Shown: positions 10,982 to 22,680, numbered from the stretch's first letter. The stretch is DNA of 64,000 nucleotides from Xenorhabdus mauleonii (GCF_900113945.1 NZ_FORG01000002.1:62001-126000), one strand, 5' to 3'. Program-made: numbers and translations. Notes: generated from the sequence alone by a model not told the origin.

Positions 10982-13704
10982 TATGCGACCTCCCGTAAGT
11001 TATTGACTGATTTGCCTGCCAGAACCGGAGGTATACCCTGCATTCCGAGTGGCAGACCAACTTGCCCCTGCACCAGATTGCGGCTCAGGCGCACAGTTAA
11101 ACGCAACTGTTGACCCTCACAATCAAACGCCATAACCGAACCTTCCTTCACATTCAGGTGTTCCGCATCTTTGTGGTTGATCATCACATAGGGTTCAGTC
11201 ATACGCTCCTGAATTACATCAGAACGCTGTGACAATTCATCACTGCCGAACAGATGGAAATAAGGGGCGACATACCATTGGTTATCTTGTGCGGCAAAGG
11301 CAGCCGGAATGCTGTCAAAGTAGTTCAGGCCACCATCAACCGTTTCAATCAAACGCACGCCCGGATCGCCAAAACGCAGTTTGCCGCCCACTTCCGCCTG
11401 GAATTTGTTCCACGCTTGTGGTGAGTTCCAGCCCGGAGCCCATGCAAACGGAATTTGCTGGCGCGGAGCGAATGGACTGTTGTTACCTTCCATTGAGAAA
11501 GCAAACGGGGTGTCGATATCTTGTGGCTGGCGCTGCTCATGAACGCTGACATCCGCCAGCATCGCAGTACGGCCACTGTAACGATGAGGAGAACGAGCCA
11601 GTTTTTGCCCACGAATACGGAATGTGGCATCGGGTGCCGCATTAACGATGCCTTTGAATTGCGGCATGGCTTTGACACAGGCTTCGATGACATGGTCAAG
11701 TTGCGTCCAGTCAGTCTGGCATTGGGTATAAGTGGTATAGAGAGAATGCATCCAGCGCCAGCTTTCCAGCATGACGATGGACTTGTCATAGAATGACGGT
11801 TCATAAACTTGGAAATAACGCTGGGCACGGCCTTCCTGATTGATCAATGTGCCATCACTTTCAGCAAAACTGGATGCTGAGAGAATCAAGTGCGCTTTAT
11901 CCATAATGGCGGTGCGCTGATGATCAACAACGATCAAGTTTTTCAGGCTATCCAGCGCACTGTCAATTTTATCCGCTGGCGCATGACGATAGAGATCGTT
12001 TTCCACCACAATGGCAGTATCTGAATCTCCCTTAGCAATACGCTGCAAAGCCGAATCCAATGGCTGCGCTTCCATCATCGCCAAACCAAGGCTATTGGCA
12101 TACGCGGCAACATAAGTCAGACCAACATTCGCACCTTTGTCTTTCAATGCCCACGCAATATTTGCCGCAGCCTGAATCAAAGTATCGCTGCCCGGATTGC
12201 TGCCACTGATTATCAGTGGTTTTTTCGCATCACGCAGGGCTTGTGCGATAATTTCCACTTTATTTTTCAGGTCATCCGGCAAGTCATTGACGGCAGGCGC
12301 AATGCTGTTCAGGGCATGGGCAATGGCAAAGCCAAAGCGTGCCTGATCATCAACTGGTGCCTGGTAACTCCATGCGGCAACATCATCCAAGCGGGTATCA
12401 TCAATACTGGTCAGGAACAACGGATACTTGGCGCGTTGGCCGATATTCATAACCGCTGCGATTTGCCAGTCTGCCACTTTCTGGGCCGCAGCCATATCAC
12501 GCGCCTTGCCTTTCACCGCCTGACGCACAGACAGAGCCATGCGAGCCGCAGTCTGAGTCAAATCTTCACCCAAGACCAATACGGCATCGTAATCTTCGAT
12601 TTCACGCAGGGACGGCGTATAAACTCCGCCTTGTTGGAGAATTTCCAACATCATGTCAAGGCGGTGCTGTTCTTCTGCGGAAATGCCGCTGTAGAAGTTT
12701 TCAGCCCCAACCAATTCACGCAAAGCAAAGTTACTTTCAATACTGGCTCTAGGTGAACCAATGCCAATGACGTTTTTCGCCTGACGCAAGATATCCGCAC
12801 CACCTTGCATCACTTGGTCAGCATTCAGTGAAATCCACTGGTCGCCGCGCAATTGCTGTGGTTGGCGAGGACGGTCATCACGGTTGACATAACCGTAACC
12901 GAAGCGGCCGCGGTCACACATAAAGTAGTGGTTGACAGTACCGTTATAACGGTTCTCAATCCGGCGCAATTCACCATAACGCTCTCCGGGGCTGGTGTTG
13001 CAACCAATACTGCATTGCTGGCAGATGCTGGGTGCAAACTGCATATCCCATTTACGGTTATAGCGTTCTGAATGGGTTTTATCGGTGAATACCCCTGTCG
13101 GGCAGATTTCGACCAAGTTACCGGAGAATTCACTTTCCAGCGTTCCGCTTTCAGGACGGCCAAAATAGAGGTTGTCATGAGCACCATAAACGCCAAGATC
13201 CGTACCGTCCGCATAATCTTTGTAGTAACGGACACAACGGTAGCAGGCGATGCAACGGTTCATCTCATGAGCAATAAATGGCCCCAGATCCTGATTCTTA
13301 TGGGTGCGCTTGGTAAAACGGTATCTACGGAATGAATGGCCCGTCATTACCGTCATATCTTGCAAATGACAGTTTCCCCCTTCCTCACAAACAGGACAAT
13401 CGTGGGGGTGGTTGGTCATCAGCCATTCCACGACACTTGCGCGGAACTGCTTTGCTTCATCATCATCAATAGAAATATAAGTGCCATCTGATGCCGGTGT
13501 CATACAAGACATCACCAGACGACCGCGTGTATCTTCCGCGTTTTGATATTGCTTCACCGCGCACTGGCGGCAAGCGCCAACGCTTCCCAGCGCTGGATGC
13601 CAGCAAAAATAAGGTATATCAAGCCCCAATGAGAGGCAGGCTTGCAACAGGTTATCAGCCCCGTTTACATCATATTCTTTGCCGTCTACATGTATCGTAG
13701 CCAT
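10981..13704 (-). CDS. nuoG: NADH-quinone oxidoreductase subunit G
   Basis: A 907-residue iron-sulfur subunit of the peripheral arm, related to molybdopterin oxidoreductases. The N-terminal plant-type [2Fe-2S] motif is [19 protein letters not shown], followed by a His/Cys [4Fe-4S] site ([16 protein letters not shown]), [13 protein letters not shown], and [15 protein letters not shown] for the extra N7 cluster. The frame extends 15 codons further upstream, but the ATG at 13704 begins [11 protein letters not shown] exactly like E. coli NuoG and has GGGAAG 10 bases before it. An ATG at 13713 is too close to that site. Spacing to nuoF is 93 bases. Confidence 0.96.
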   Translation of the reverse strand: MATIHVDGKEYDVNGADNLLQACLSLGLDIPYFCWHPALGSVGACRQCAVKQYQNAEDTRGRLVMSCMTPASDGTYISIDDDEAKQFRASVVEWLMTNHPHDCPVCEEGGNCHLQDMTVMTGHSFRRYRFTKRTHKNQDLGPFIAHEMNRCIACYRCVRYYKDYADGTDLGVYGAHDNLYFGRPESGTLESEFSGNLVEICPTGVFTDKTHSERYNRKWDMQFAPSICQQCSIGCNTSPGERYGELRRIENRYNGTVNHYFMCDRGRFGYGYVNRDDRPRQPQQLRGDQWISLNADQVMQGGADILRQAKNVIGIGSPRASIESNFALRELVGAENFYSGISAEEQHRLDMMLEILQQGGVYTPSLREIEDYDAVLVLGEDLTQTAARMALSVRQAVKGKARDMAAAQKVADWQIAAVMNIGQRAKYPLFLTSIDDTRLDDVAAWSYQAPVDDQARFGFAIAHALNSIAPAVNDLPDDLKNKVEIIAQALRDAKKPLIISGSNPGSDTLIQAAANIAWALKDKGANVGLTYVAAYANSLGLAMMEAQPLDSALQRIAKGDSDTAIVVENDLYRHAPADKIDSALDSLKNLIVVDHQRTAIMDKAHLILSASSFAESDGTLINQEGRAQRYFQVYEPSFYDKSIVMLESWRWMHSLYTTYTQCQTDWTQLDHVIEACVKAMPQFKGIVNAAPDATFRIRGQKLARSPHRYSGRTAMLADVSVHEQRQPQDIDTPFAFSMEGNNSPFAPRQQIPFAWAPGWNSPQAWNKFQAEVGGKLRFGDPGVRLIETVDGGLNYFDSIPAAFAAQDNQWYVAPYFHLFGSDELSQRSDVIQERMTEPYVMINHKDAEHLNVKEGSVMAFDCEGQQLRLTVRLSRNLVQGQVGLPLGMQGIPPVLAGKSVNNLREVA

Positions 13705-13797
13705 AGTCAGCATGCTTCCCAATGGCCTGCCGTGGCAGGCGTTAATCAAAATTCAGCCCTAAGCCTGTTTTTACAAGCTATTCTTGCAAAATCGGCC

Positions 13798-15162
13798 TTA
13801 CCAACGCTGCTTAAGCAAATTTGGTTGAATACCCGCGATCAGGCTGGTATTGCCATAATCTTTTGTAACAATGCCCGCTTCAAATTCTTCACGGAAGTAT
13901 TTGATGGCACTTTGCAAAGGTTCTACGGCACCAGGTGCATGGGCGCAAAATGTTTTGCCGGGACCGAGGAAACGGCAGAGTTGTTCCAGCGTTTCAATAT
14001 CACCGGGTTGCCCCTTGCCCTCTTCAATGGCTCGGAGGATTTTGACACTCCATGGCAAACCATCGCGGCATGGCGTACACCATCCACAAGATTCCCGGGA
14101 GAAAAATTCTTCAAGGTTGCGGGTCAGAGATACCATGTTGATCTCATGATCCACTGCCATGGCCAGTGCGGTTCCCAGACGGCTGCCAGCTTTGGCGATA
14201 TTCTCGAAATCCATCGGCAAATCGAGATGGGCTTCTGTCAGGAAATCGGTTCCTGCCCCGCCCGGTTGCCATGCCTTAAATTTCAGGCCGTCACGCATGC
14301 CACCTGCGTAATCTTCAAGAATTTCACGGGCGGTTGTTCCGAAAGGCAATTCCCAAAGCCCCGGATTTTTCACCCGGCCAGAAAAGCCCATCAATTTGGT
14401 ACCGGCATCTTTACTTTTGCCTTCACTCAAACCGATGTACCACTCTTTGCCATGTGCGAGAATTGCAGGAACATTACACAGAGTTTCAACGTTGTTTACG
14501 CACGTTGGCTTACCCCAAACGCCTGAAGTTGCAGGGAACGGGGGTTTTGAACGTGGATTCGCGCGGCGCCCTTCAAGGGAGTTAATCAGCGCAGTTTCTT
14601 CACCACAGATATAACGTCCCGCACCGGTATGAACAAACAGTTCAAAATCGAAACCACTGCCCAAAATATTTTTGCCAAGTAATCCAGCAGCTTTGGCTTC
14701 TTCAATTGCCTTACGCAAATGAACGGCGGCTTCAACATATTCGCCACGCAGGAAGATGTAGCCACGGTAGGCTTTCAGCGCAAATGCACTGATTAACATA
14801 CCTTCCACCAGCAAATGGGGCAGTTGCTCCATCAGCAATCGGTCTTTGTAAGTGCCCGGTTCCATTTCATCCGCATTGCACAGCAAATAACGGATGTTCA
14901 TGCTTTCGTCTTTTGGCATCAGGCTCCATTTCAAGCCTGTGGAGAAACCCGCACCGCCACGACCTTTTAAGCCAGCATCTTTCACCAAAGCAGTAATGTC
15001 ATCAGGAGCCATGCCCTTCAGTGCTTTTTCGGCTCCCTTGTAACCTTCTTTGCTTCGATATTCATCCAACCAAACAGGTTGTCGGTCATCACGCAACCGC
15101 CATGTCAGGGGATGAGCTTCCGCGGTGCGGATAATTTCTTTCACTCCTGAATGCGTTGTCAT
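13798..15162 (-). CDS. nuoF: NADH-quinone oxidoreductase subunit F (NADH- and FMN-binding)
   Basis: A 454-residue subunit (E. coli 445) that oxidises NADH through FMN. The nucleotide loop [16 protein letters not shown] begins near residue 65, and [17 protein letters not shown] is the second FMN/NADH segment. Cluster N3 ligands are in [11 protein letters not shown] (about residues 358-368), with a fourth cysteine in [14 protein letters not shown]. The stop overlaps the expected spacing normally, and the start overlaps nuoE by four bases. The N-terminus is six residues longer than in E. coli. Confidence 0.97.
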   Translation of the reverse strand: MTTHSGVKEIIRTAEAHPLTWRLRDDRQPVWLDEYRSKEGYKGAEKALKGMAPDDITALVKDAGLKGRGGAGFSTGLKWSLMPKDESMNIRYLLCNADEMEPGTYKDRLLMEQLPHLLVEGMLISAFALKAYRGYIFLRGEYVEAAVHLRKAIEEAKAAGLLGKNILGSGFDFELFVHTGAGRYICGEETALINSLEGRRANPRSKPPFPATSGVWGKPTCVNNVETLCNVPAILAHGKEWYIGLSEGKSKDAGTKLMGFSGRVKNPGLWELPFGTTAREILEDYAGGMRDGLKFKAWQPGGAGTDFLTEAHLDLPMDFENIAKAGSRLGTALAMAVDHEINMVSLTRNLEEFFSRESCGWCTPCRDGLPWSVKILRAIEEGKGQPGDIETLEQLCRFLGPGKTFCAHAPGAVEPLQSAIKYFREEFEAGIVTKDYGNTSLIAGIQPNLLKQRW

Positions 15163-15704
15163 GGATACTGCTCCAGTAATCGTTCGATTTCTTCGGGTTT
15201 GACATAACTGTGGGTGTCTTCATCAATCATCATGGTCGGCCCCTTGTCACAGTTACCCAGACAGCAGGTTGGCAGCAGTGTGAAACGACCATCTGCCGTG
15301 GTCTGCCCCGGACGAATGTTCAAGTGCGATTCTATCGCTGCCTGAACGCCCTGATAGCCCGTGATATGACATACAACACTGTCACAGTAACGAATAATGT
15401 GGCGCCCTACTTGTTGACGATAAATCTGGCTATAAAATGTCGCCACACCTTCCACATCACTGGCAGGAATACCCAGCACATCAGCAATGGCATAAATGGC
15501 GCCATCCGGCACCCAGCCACGCTGTTTTTGCACAATCTTCAAGGCTTCAATTGACGCAGCACGCGGATCTTCATAATGGTGTTTTTCTTGCTCAATGGCA
15601 TCACGCTCTTCTGCGCTCAGAATAAACTCATCCGGTGTCTGAGCGTCCGTTACGTTAACCACATCAAGGCGTACTTGCTTGTTTGCGTTAAATTCACTTT
15701 GCAT
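15159..15704 (-). CDS. nuoE: NADH-quinone oxidoreductase subunit E ([2Fe-2S])
   Basis: A 181-residue thioredoxin-fold subunit (E. coli 166) carrying cluster N1a. The ligands correspond to Cys107 and Cys112 (CDSVVC) and Cys148 and Cys152 (CCLGNC). The extra length is all N-terminal, before the aligned [22 protein letters not shown] block. The start ATG lies two bases after the nuoCD stop, which suggests coupled translation. It overlaps nuoF by four bases. Confidence 0.97.
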   Translation of the reverse strand: MQSEFNANKQVRLDVVNVTDAQTPDEFILSAEERDAIEQEKHHYEDPRAASIEALKIVQKQRGWVPDGAIYAIADVLGIPASDVEGVATFYSQIYRQQVGRHIIRYCDSVVCHITGYQGVQAAIESHLNIRPGQTTADGRFTLLPTCCLGNCDKGPTMMIDEDTHSYVKPEEIERLLEQYP

Positions 15705-15706
15705 CG

Positions 15707-17506
15707 TTAGCGATCCACATCAGACATAACAAAATCGATACTGCCCAGATATACGATAAGGTCAGAAACCAGACTGCCGCGGATCACCGATGGAATTTGC
15801 TGCAAGTGAGCAAAACTTGGTGTGCGGATACGGGTGCGGTAACTCATTGTGCTACCGTCACTGGTCAGGTAATAACTATTGATACCTTTAGTCGCTTCGA
15901 TCATCTGGAATGATTCATTGGCAGGCATGACCGGCCCCCATGACACTTGCAGGAAGTGGTTAATCATGGTTTCGATATGCTGTAAGGTACGCTCTCTTGG
16001 TGGCGGTGTAGTCAGAGGGTGATCAGCCTTGAATGGGCCTTCTGGCATATTTCTGAGGCACTGCTCAAGGATGCGCATACTCTGGCGAATTTCTTCCACT
16101 TTCAGCATTACACGGTCATAGCAATCACCGTTGTAGCCTGTCGGAACTTCAAAATCGAAATTCTCATAACCGGAATAAGGACGCCATTTACGTACATCAA
16201 AACTGATTCCCGTCGCCCGCAAGCCAGCGCCAGTTACGCCCCAGTCGAGAGCCTGTTTTGAATTGTAAGCCGCTACACCAACAGAACGCCCTTTCAGTAC
16301 GCTGTTTTTCAGCGCCGCTTTGACATAAGAATTCAAGCGTTTTGGCAGCCAGTCCAACAAGTCGCGCAGCAGTTTATCCCAACCGCGAGGTAAGTCATGG
16401 GCAACCCCACCGATACGGAACCATGCAGGATGCATGCGGAACCCCGTAATGGCTTCAACGACATCGTACACTTTTTGGCGGTCAGTAAAGGCAAAGAAGA
16501 CGGGGGTCATTGCACCAACGTCTTGAATAAATGTACTGATATAAAGTAAGTGGCTGTTGATGCGGAACAACTCAGACAACATGACGCGGATAGTTTTCAC
16601 CCGATCCGGCACGTCAATGCCCGCCAGTTTTTCAACGGCCAGCACATACGGCATTTCGTTGACACATCCGCCCAAATACTCAATGCGGTCGGTATAAGGG
16701 ATATAGCTGTGCCATGACTGGCGCTCACCCATTTTTTCAGCGCCGCGATGGTGATAGCCGATATCAGGGACACAATCTACGATTTCTTCACCATCAAGTT
16801 GCAGAATGATGCGAAACGCACCGTGGGCAGAAGGATGGTTCGGCCCAAGGTTGAGGAACATGAAATCTTCATTGTCGGTACTGCGTTTCATGCCCCACTC
16901 TTCTGGCTTGAAAGTCAGTGCTTCCATTTCCAGATCTTCTTTCTGCTTGGTTAACATGAAAGGATCGAATTCCGTCGCACGCGCAGAATATTCTTTACGC
17001 AGCGGGTGACCTTCCCATGTTGGCGGCATCAATATACGACGCAAATTCGGATGCCCATTGAATGTAATACCAAACATTTCCCACGTTTCACGCTCATACC
17101 AATTGGCATTCGGGAAAATCGACGTGATGGTCGGAATGTTCAAGTCTTGCTCAGCGAGCGCGACTTTCAACATAATGTCACGGTTACGCTCAATGGAAAT
17201 CAAATGATAAAATACCGAAAAATCCGCAGCCGGCAGCCCTTGGCGATGTGAACGCTGACGTTCATCAACACCATGTAAATCAAACAGCATGACATACGGC
17301 TTGGGTAATTTTTTCAGAAATGTTATTACTTCCAGTAACTGTTCCCGCTTCACCCAAACAACTGGCATACCAGTGCGGGTGGGCTGAACAGTAAAGGCAT
17401 CCGGGCCAAATTGACGATTAAGCTCGTTTACCACCGGATCATCGAAATGATCCCGTGTTTCCCAAGCAGGCCGGGCGCTTTCTTGCGCTATCTGATCTGT
17501 CATCAT
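15707..17506 (-). CDS. nuoCD: Fused NADH-quinone oxidoreductase subunit C/D
   Basis: A 599-residue fusion of NuoC (N-terminal about 190 residues, with the NuoC signature [14 protein letters not shown]) and NuoD (remainder, a hydrogenase-like quinone-chamber subunit with [12 protein letters not shown]). This fusion is the usual state in Enterobacterales. NuoD closes the quinone site with NuoB and NuoH. Two adjacent ATGs (17506, 17503) are possible starts; the ribosome binding site GAAG cannot separate them. The 201-base gap to nuoB is longer than in E. coli because a palindromic repeat lies there. Confidence 0.97.
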   Translation of the reverse strand: MMTDQIAQESARPAWETRDHFDDPVVNELNRQFGPDAFTVQPTRTGMPVVWVKREQLLEVITFLKKLPKPYVMLFDLHGVDERQRSHRQGLPAADFSVFYHLISIERNRDIMLKVALAEQDLNIPTITSIFPNANWYERETWEMFGITFNGHPNLRRILMPPTWEGHPLRKEYSARATEFDPFMLTKQKEDLEMEALTFKPEEWGMKRSTDNEDFMFLNLGPNHPSAHGAFRIILQLDGEEIVDCVPDIGYHHRGAEKMGERQSWHSYIPYTDRIEYLGGCVNEMPYVLAVEKLAGIDVPDRVKTIRVMLSELFRINSHLLYISTFIQDVGAMTPVFFAFTDRQKVYDVVEAITGFRMHPAWFRIGGVAHDLPRGWDKLLRDLLDWLPKRLNSYVKAALKNSVLKGRSVGVAAYNSKQALDWGVTGAGLRATGISFDVRKWRPYSGYENFDFEVPTGYNGDCYDRVMLKVEEIRQSMRILEQCLRNMPEGPFKADHPLTTPPPRERTLQHIETMINHFLQVSWGPVMPANESFQMIEATKGINSYYLTSDGSTMSYRTRIRTPSFAHLQQIPSVIRGSLVSDLIVYLGSIDFVMSDVDR

Positions 17507-17566
17507 TCTTCACCACAACGCTTGATCAGGGTTTTTGTGATCGCAACACATTGCTCTTGGTTACGC

Positions 17567-17700
17567 TATATGGCTATCCCTTTCGTCTTTCAAGCCGTAG
17601 CTTTGTTGGCTACTCTTACGCGCCCCACTCACACAGTTATCTATGTTCCGGAGGGTTCGCTCCCTTGCCGTCATGCTACATCTTGAAATCCATTGGGTGT
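17567..17700 (+). repeat. MITE-like palindromic repeat, copy A, inside the nuo operon
   Basis: The gap between nuoCD and nuoB holds a roughly 130-base element with imperfect terminal inverted repeats: TTTCAAGCCGTAGC near 17588 and GCTACATCTTGAAA near 17676-17689. It aligns along its whole length with the reverse complement of 38470-38603; shared blocks include TTGTTGGCT, ATGTTCC and GCTCCCTTGCCGTC. It has no coding capacity of its own. It must be transcribed with the operon and could fold into a long hairpin between the two cistrons. Confidence 0.7.
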
Positions 17701-17707
17701 AAAAGCC

Positions 17708-18382
17708 TTAAATTTCGTCTGGAGTTCGCAGATTCTTCACTGCGATACGTTCACCGCGTTTCCGTTCTCTTTCTGATTGCATATTTGCGCGGTAAACCCC
17801 CTGATCGCCAACAACCCATGACAGTGGGCGGCGCTCTTTGCCTATGGATTCTTGCAACAACAAAAGTGCCTGCATATAGGCTTCTGGACGGGGAGGACAG
17901 CCAGGAATATAAACGTCTACAGGGATGAACTTATCAACCCCCTGCACAACAGAATAAATATCGTACATTCCGCCGGAATTCGCGCAGGCTCCCATCGAAA
18001 TAACCCATTTAGGTTCCAGCATTTGATCGTACAAGCGTTGGATAACGGGAGCCATTTTGACGAAGCAGGTTCCTGAAATCACCATGAAATCGGCCTGACG
18101 CGGGGATGCCCTCAATACTTCTGCACCAAAACGTGCAACATCATGAACAGCGGTAAATGACGTCACCATTTCCACATAACAACAAGAAAGGCCAAAGTTA
18201 TAAGGCCACAGGGAGTTTTTTCTCCCCCAGTTCACCATATCATGCAAGGCATTCTCTAATTTGCCCATATAAACACTGCGGTGAACGTGCTGCTCCAGGG
18301 GATCGCTGACAATTTCCTGTTTTTGCAGGGGATAACGGTCATTCTCACCGTTCGGATCTATGCGGGTGAGCGTATAATCCAT
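17708..18382 (-). CDS. nuoB: NADH-quinone oxidoreductase subunit B ([4Fe-4S] N2)
   Basis: A 224-residue subunit (E. coli 220) carrying cluster N2, the last iron-sulfur centre before quinone. The unusual tandem-cysteine ligands are Cys67-Cys68 (GLSCCYVEM), with Cys133 ([12 protein letters not shown]) and Cys162 ([10 protein letters not shown]). The basic segment [15 protein letters not shown] lines the quinone site. It is 15 bases after nuoA. The C-terminal tail ([20 protein letters not shown]) is strongly charged. Confidence 0.97.
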   Translation of the reverse strand: MDYTLTRIDPNGENDRYPLQKQEIVSDPLEQHVHRSVYMGKLENALHDMVNWGRKNSLWPYNFGLSCCYVEMVTSFTAVHDVARFGAEVLRASPRQADFMVISGTCFVKMAPVIQRLYDQMLEPKWVISMGACANSGGMYDIYSVVQGVDKFIPVDVYIPGCPPRPEAYMQALLLLQESIGKERRPLSWVVGDQGVYRANMQSERERKRGERIAVKNLRTPDEI

Positions 18383-18397
18383 CTTTGTGCCTCGCTA

Positions 18398-18847
18398 TTA
18401 CTGCATATGACTGTTGTTGGTATTGATATAAGTGTCAGCACTCGGTTTACTGACATGACGTTTTGAACGTGCCGGAGTCCAGTCCAACGCTCCAATGCGC
18501 GCCAGATAAACCAAGCCTGTCAATAACACCAAAATGAAAACGCTTGCTTCGGCAAAGCCCAGCCAGCCGCTCTCTTTGATTGAGACAGCCCACGCATACA
18601 GGTAAAGGGCTTCAACATCGAAGATGACAAAGAACATAGCGACCAGATAGAACTTCGCAGACAGACGAAGACGAGCACTACCAACTGAATCGATACCTGA
18701 TTCATAAGGTACGTGTTTTGCTCTGCCTTTCGCCCTGCCCCCCATGAAGTATCCGCCCAGTAACATGAGCGTACACAAGCCAAGGGCACCTATCAGGAAA
18801 ACCGCAAATGCCCAGTGATGGGCTAAAATTCCAGTGGATGTAGACAT
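18398..18847 (-). CDS. nuoA: NADH-quinone oxidoreductase subunit A
   Basis: A 149-residue, three-helix membrane subunit (E. coli 147) and the first gene of the operon. The conserved acidic pair Asp77/Glu79 lies in [16 protein letters not shown], and the loop before it ([14 protein letters not shown]) is the flexible TMH1-2 loop of the quinone site. Transcription of the operon must start in the 700-base region upstream of it. Confidence 0.96.
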   Translation of the reverse strand: MSTSTGILAHHWAFAVFLIGALGLCTLMLLGGYFMGGRAKGRAKHVPYESGIDSVGSARLRLSAKFYLVAMFFVIFDVEALYLYAWAVSIKESGWLGFAEASVFILVLLTGLVYLARIGALDWTPARSKRHVSKPSADTYINTNNSHMQ

Positions 18848-19499
18848 ACTCGTTGCTTACTCATCAAAAGTGGTATCAGGATATCTGCTCTTTTTACCGG
18901 CAGTATTGACCACATCGATTCATGGGAAGGGATAACAACCAAATCTGAAACTGCGCTAATCAATATAATTTATCGCTTGAATCGTCTTGGTTTTTATTCC
19001 TCTCAACAATATCTTGCCTTAACGGCAAAGCGCTCACATATTTATTTACAAACAAAAAACCATTAATTAACAGATTGTGCTTATATTTCGCTAAAACGTG
19101 TCAGTAATACGAAAAAAAAATACCCGAGCCTAACTAGTCTAACCGATAACTCGACTTTACTACACTATTATCGCAGGAAAAACCTGTCTTTCCACTGTGA
19201 TGTTTGGGGTATTTTTATGATCAAGTGCACAGTTCTATTGAAAAAAGCCCAACACTTGAATGCAATTTATTCAATTCTTAATAGATTGTTTTTAAAAAGA
19301 ACAATCGCATTACAACAAAACAGTGGGTTTTCAGCGTTGAATTTATTTTAGCAAGTCAGTTATATAAAATTTGTTAAGAAAACAACATTCCCTTAACCAA
19401 AATTCGATAGAGAAAGAAAAATTAATGGAGGATATTTTTTATTGTAAATATCAGAAATAGGAATGAAAACTTAGAGGGATTATTAATAACTAATTAACA
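18848..19499 (-). promoter_or_regulatory. nuo upstream region (no gene)
   Basis: About 650 AT-rich bases between nuoA and the lrhA terminator hairpin, with no credible reading frame. As nuoA is the first gene of the operon and lrhA is transcribed in the same direction with its own terminator, the nuo promoter(s) must lie here. In E. coli this region binds ArcA, NarL, FNR and Fis, but I could not identify a convincing consensus site by eye. Confidence 0.5.
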
Positions 19500-19543
19500 A
19501 CAGGCTAATATTTCCACAAAATGAAATGGAAATATTAGCCTGT
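19500..19543 (-). terminator. Long hairpin after lrhA
   Basis: A perfect 17-base inverted repeat (ACAGGCTAATATTTCCA and its complement, 19500-19516 and 19527-19543) around a 10-base loop starts 13 bases after the lrhA stop. The following bases on the minus strand (TGTTGTTAATTAG) are only moderately T-rich. It most likely terminates lrhA transcription and insulates nuo. Confidence 0.65.
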
Positions 19544-19556
19544 AATACACATAATA

Positions 19557-20558
19557 CTATTCGTCTATATTTTCGACTGAAATTCCATCAACTGATTCAG
19601 TTGATTTAGTTGATTCAATGGACTCAATTGATTCATCCTCTTCAACGGATTCATCAGACTCATCAGCCTCAACAGTCGTTACGGTATACGGTGTTTTCTT
19701 GTTTTCTATTGCATCAAAAACAGTCAGGACAGATTCATTCTGCTCATTGCTGTTACGATATAAGAAGAATTGAATTTCCGGCAGACGCGGTAAGCCTTCG
19801 CTTTCACCCAAGATTCTCAGGTCTGCATTATGCATTTCCAAAGGACGGGCAGTAATGCCCACTTCTGCATTTACAGCTGCCCGAACGGCAGACAGTGATG
19901 CAGCTTCATACGCTATACGCCATGAAACACCTGCCATATCCAGCGTATCTAAAGCTAGTTGGCGGAACGGGTTGGTTTCATCCATCACAACCAATGGTAC
20001 AGGTTCATTATCCTGTAATTGGAAATCCGGTGCACAATGCCATAAAACAGGCGAAGCACGGAGGATTGTTTTAGGATGATGGTTAATCTTTGCTGTGGTT
20101 AATGCCAAATCAATCTCATGGTTATCCAGCATGCTTTCAATAAACTGAGCGCGTTTAATTCGCACATCAACAGCAACACGTGGATAGACAGAAGCAATAC
20201 GGTTCAACAAAAAAGGAAGAAGTGTATCAACAGCGTCATCTGACACACCTATTCTTAATTCACCGTCTGCATCATTGTAGGTTAATGATGCTGTTGCATC
20301 GTCATTCGCACGAAGAATCTGACGTGCGTAACCAAGAAGTTGAAGCCCATGCTCGGTCAGCAGCTTGTTACGACCGTGGCGAGCAAATAACTCTCTCCCC
20401 ACTAGATGCTCTAATCGCTGCATTTGCTGACTTACAGCTGACTGCGTTCTAGAAACAGCTGCGGCAGCTGCTGCAAAAGTATTTAAGTCAGCAACAGCAA
20501 CAAAAGTTCTTAGCAGATCGAGATCGAGGTTTATTATCTGACGATTTGCATTTATCAT
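19557..20558 (-). CDS. lrhA: LysR-type regulator LrhA (HexA)
   Basis: A 333-residue LysR-family regulator whose first 110 residues match E. coli LrhA almost residue for residue (winged-helix DNA-binding domain with LRTFVAVADLNTFAAAAAAVSRTQSAVSQQMQRLE split over the first 50). A LysR effector-binding domain follows. LrhA represses flagella in E. coli, and its orthologue HexA represses secondary metabolites and symbiosis traits in Photorhabdus and Xenorhabdus. The protein is about 21 residues longer than E. coli LrhA. The extra length is a low-complexity acidic stretch of Glu, Asp and Ser near residues 297-325, encoded by repeated GATTCA-like hexamers, before an ending (VENIDE) that resembles E. 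coli (IERDIE). The ribosome binding site is weak. Confidence 0.93.
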   Translation of the reverse strand: MINANRQIINLDLDLLRTFVAVADLNTFAAAAAAVSRTQSAVSQQMQRLEHLVGRELFARHGRNKLLTEHGLQLLGYARQILRANDDATASLTYNDADGELRIGVSDDAVDTLLPFLLNRIASVYPRVAVDVRIKRAQFIESMLDNHEIDLALTTAKINHHPKTILRASPVLWHCAPDFQLQDNEPVPLVVMDETNPFRQLALDTLDMAGVSWRIAYEAASLSAVRAAVNAEVGITARPLEMHNADLRILGESEGLPRLPEIQFFLYRNSNEQNESVLTVFDAIENKKTPYTVTTVEADESDESVEEDESIESIESTKSTESVDGISVENIDE

Positions 20559-21353
20559 TGTTTATTCATCACTTTTTTTTGATTTTAATTACTAACTAAC
20601 CTGGTGTTTTTACTTCAGCAGTATCAAATTAAATAATACCGATTGTGACATTACTCTACTCTATAAAATAGGGCAAAGGTTTACTGCATTTTTTTTACTA
20701 TTTAGATCATAGTGGGTTTTATTTTCTCCTTTCTTAACAAAATTTATGCAATCCAAAAATAAATTAGAGATAAAACTCTATTTACATCACATAATAACCA
20801 ATTTCCAGTACTAATACCTTTTTTCTGACTTGCTTCAAAGAATAACATAATCTGAATTAGGAAGGCTTAAAACACCAAGATAATATTAGTATTTTTAATG
20901 AGTTAACCTTCATATTGAATAAGCCTGAAAATGTTATGGGTAAAAACTCAAAAAAATTGTAAAAGTATCACGTGATAAAACCTAAATTAACTTTACGTCA
21001 ATAACGATAAATTATAAGAATACATTATACAAACCTTCTTACTTTTATTGACAATTCGAGGTTTCTTGAACAAATCCTTAAAAATATTTCCATCAAAATG
21101 TCCCCTCCTCTTCTTCCAGCCAACTGAAAACGAGTCATTATAAAGAACAAAAAACCAAACAAACAAAGACAGATGGAACAATAAACTGATAAACTCTCTG
21201 TTTTTAGAGAGCAACCTTATGCATTTATTCTTAAAACAACTGATTTAACCAAAGATATCAAAGTCTCTTCAAAAGACAGACTGAGAAGAGTACATTGAAC
21301 ATCACATTTTTATGTCGGGTAGCATCCATTTTTCTACGAGGTTAAGACACTCT
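20559..21353. promoter_or_regulatory. Divergent intergenic region lrhA / alaA
   Basis: About 795 bases, very AT-rich, between two divergently transcribed genes, so it must hold both promoters. Runs of A and T are frequent. A 73-codon minus-strand frame (20993-21214) has no homology I recognise and no ribosome binding site. I could not place operators reliably. Confidence 0.4.
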
Positions 21354-22568
21354 ATGTTTTCTATTAATAAATCCAGCAAATTAGATAATGTCTGTTATGA
21401 CATCCGGGGGAATACCCTCAAAGAAGCTAAGAGACTCGAAGAAGAAGGTACCAAGGTTCTGAAATTAAATATTGGCAATCCGGCACCATTTGGCTTCGAA
21501 GCACCCGACGAAATTTTAGTCGACGTTATCCGTAACCTGCCTACTGCCCAGGGCTATTCCGATTCAAAAGGGCTGTATTCTGCCCGCAAAGCGATTGTGC
21601 AACATTATCAAGCACGAAATATGCTGGACGTTACCGTTGAAGATATATTTATTGGTAACGGTGTTTCTGAGCTTATTGTTCAATCAATGCAAGCCCTGCT
21701 GAATACCGGCGACGAAATGCTGATCCCAGCACCTGATTACCCTCTTTGGACTGCTGCTGTATCACTTTCCAGCGGAAATGCGGTCCATTATCGCTGTGAT
21801 GAGCAACAGGGTTGGTTCCCGGATTTAGATGATATTCGCCGTAAAATTACCCCGCGTACCCGTGGTATCGTTATTATTAATCCCAATAACCCAACGGGAG
21901 CGGTATATAGCAAAGAACTGTTACTTGAAATTGTTGAAATCGCTCGCCAGCATAATTTAATTATTTTTGCTGATGAGATTTACGACAAGATTCTTTACGA
22001 TGATGCCGTACATCACTCCATTGCCGCTTTGGCCCCTGATCTTTTCACGGTGACCTTTAATGGACTATCAAAAACTTACCGTGTTGCAGGTTTCCGCCAA
22101 GGCTGGATGGTACTGAATGGCCCGAAAAAACAGGCAAAAGGCTATATCGAAGGACTGGAAATGCTCGCCTCGATGCGTCTGTGTGCCAACGTGCCAATGC
22201 AACATGCAATTCAAACGGCATTAGGCGGCTACCAAAGTATCAGTGAGTTCATTTTCCCGGGAGGCAGGCTTTATGAGCAACGCAATCGCGCATGGGAACT
22301 CATTAACCAGATTCCAGGGGTTTCTTGTGTGAAACCAATGGGAGCACTATATATGTTCCCTAAAATAGATGCTAAACGTTTCAATATTCATGATGACCAG
22401 AAAATGGTTCTGGATCTTCTGCTACAGGAAAAAGTCCTTCTGGTACAAGGCACTGCATTCAACTGGCCAGAACCAGATCATTTCCGCATCGTTACATTGC
22501 CACATGTCACTGACTTGCAGATGGCAATTGACAAATTTGCCCGATTTATCGGTAACTATCACCAATAA
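21354..22568 (+). CDS. alaA: Glutamate-pyruvate aminotransferase AlaA
   Basis: A 404-residue fold-type I PLP aminotransferase, nearly identical in layout to E. coli AlaA (405), which makes alanine from pyruvate and glutamate. The PLP lysine is Lys240 in FNGLSKTYRVAGFRQGW. NPNNPTG (176-182) and FADEIYDKI (206-213, Asp207) are the cofactor-binding motifs. The frame extends 14 codons upstream to 21312, but the ATG at 21354 begins FSINKSSKLDNVCYD like the E. coli protein and has GAGG 12 bases before it. Confidence 0.95.
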   Translation: MFSINKSSKLDNVCYDIRGNTLKEAKRLEEEGTKVLKLNIGNPAPFGFEAPDEILVDVIRNLPTAQGYSDSKGLYSARKAIVQHYQARNMLDVTVEDIFIGNGVSELIVQSMQALLNTGDEMLIPAPDYPLWTAAVSLSSGNAVHYRCDEQQGWFPDLDDIRRKITPRTRGIVIINPNNPTGAVYSKELLLEIVEIARQHNLIIFADEIYDKILYDDAVHHSIAALAPDLFTVTFNGLSKTYRVAGFRQGWMVLNGPKKQAKGYIEGLEMLASMRLCANVPMQHAIQTALGGYQSISEFIFPGGRLYEQRNRAWELINQIPGVSCVKPMGALYMFPKIDAKRFNIHDDQKMVLDLLLQEKVLLVQGTAFNWPEPDHFRIVTLPHVTDLQMAIDKFARFIGNYHQ

Positions 22569-22680
22569 AGGGAATATTTATCATTCCGCGCCTATCTCAG
22601 AAAGAATTAACAGCTTAATGAGATAGGTGCCGATGGAAAACAAAAAGATTATTTCTGGTTATAGTTATTTTTTGTTACAG

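Noticed and set aside
18848-19499. Possible FNR or ArcA sites upstream of nuoA
   Set aside because: TGATCAA-like words occur, but none fits a full consensus with correct spacing; too weak to list.
20993-21214. 73-codon minus-strand frame between lrhA and alaA
   Set aside because: No ribosome binding site, AT-rich low-quality composition, no recognised homology, and it overlaps the region that must hold two promoters.
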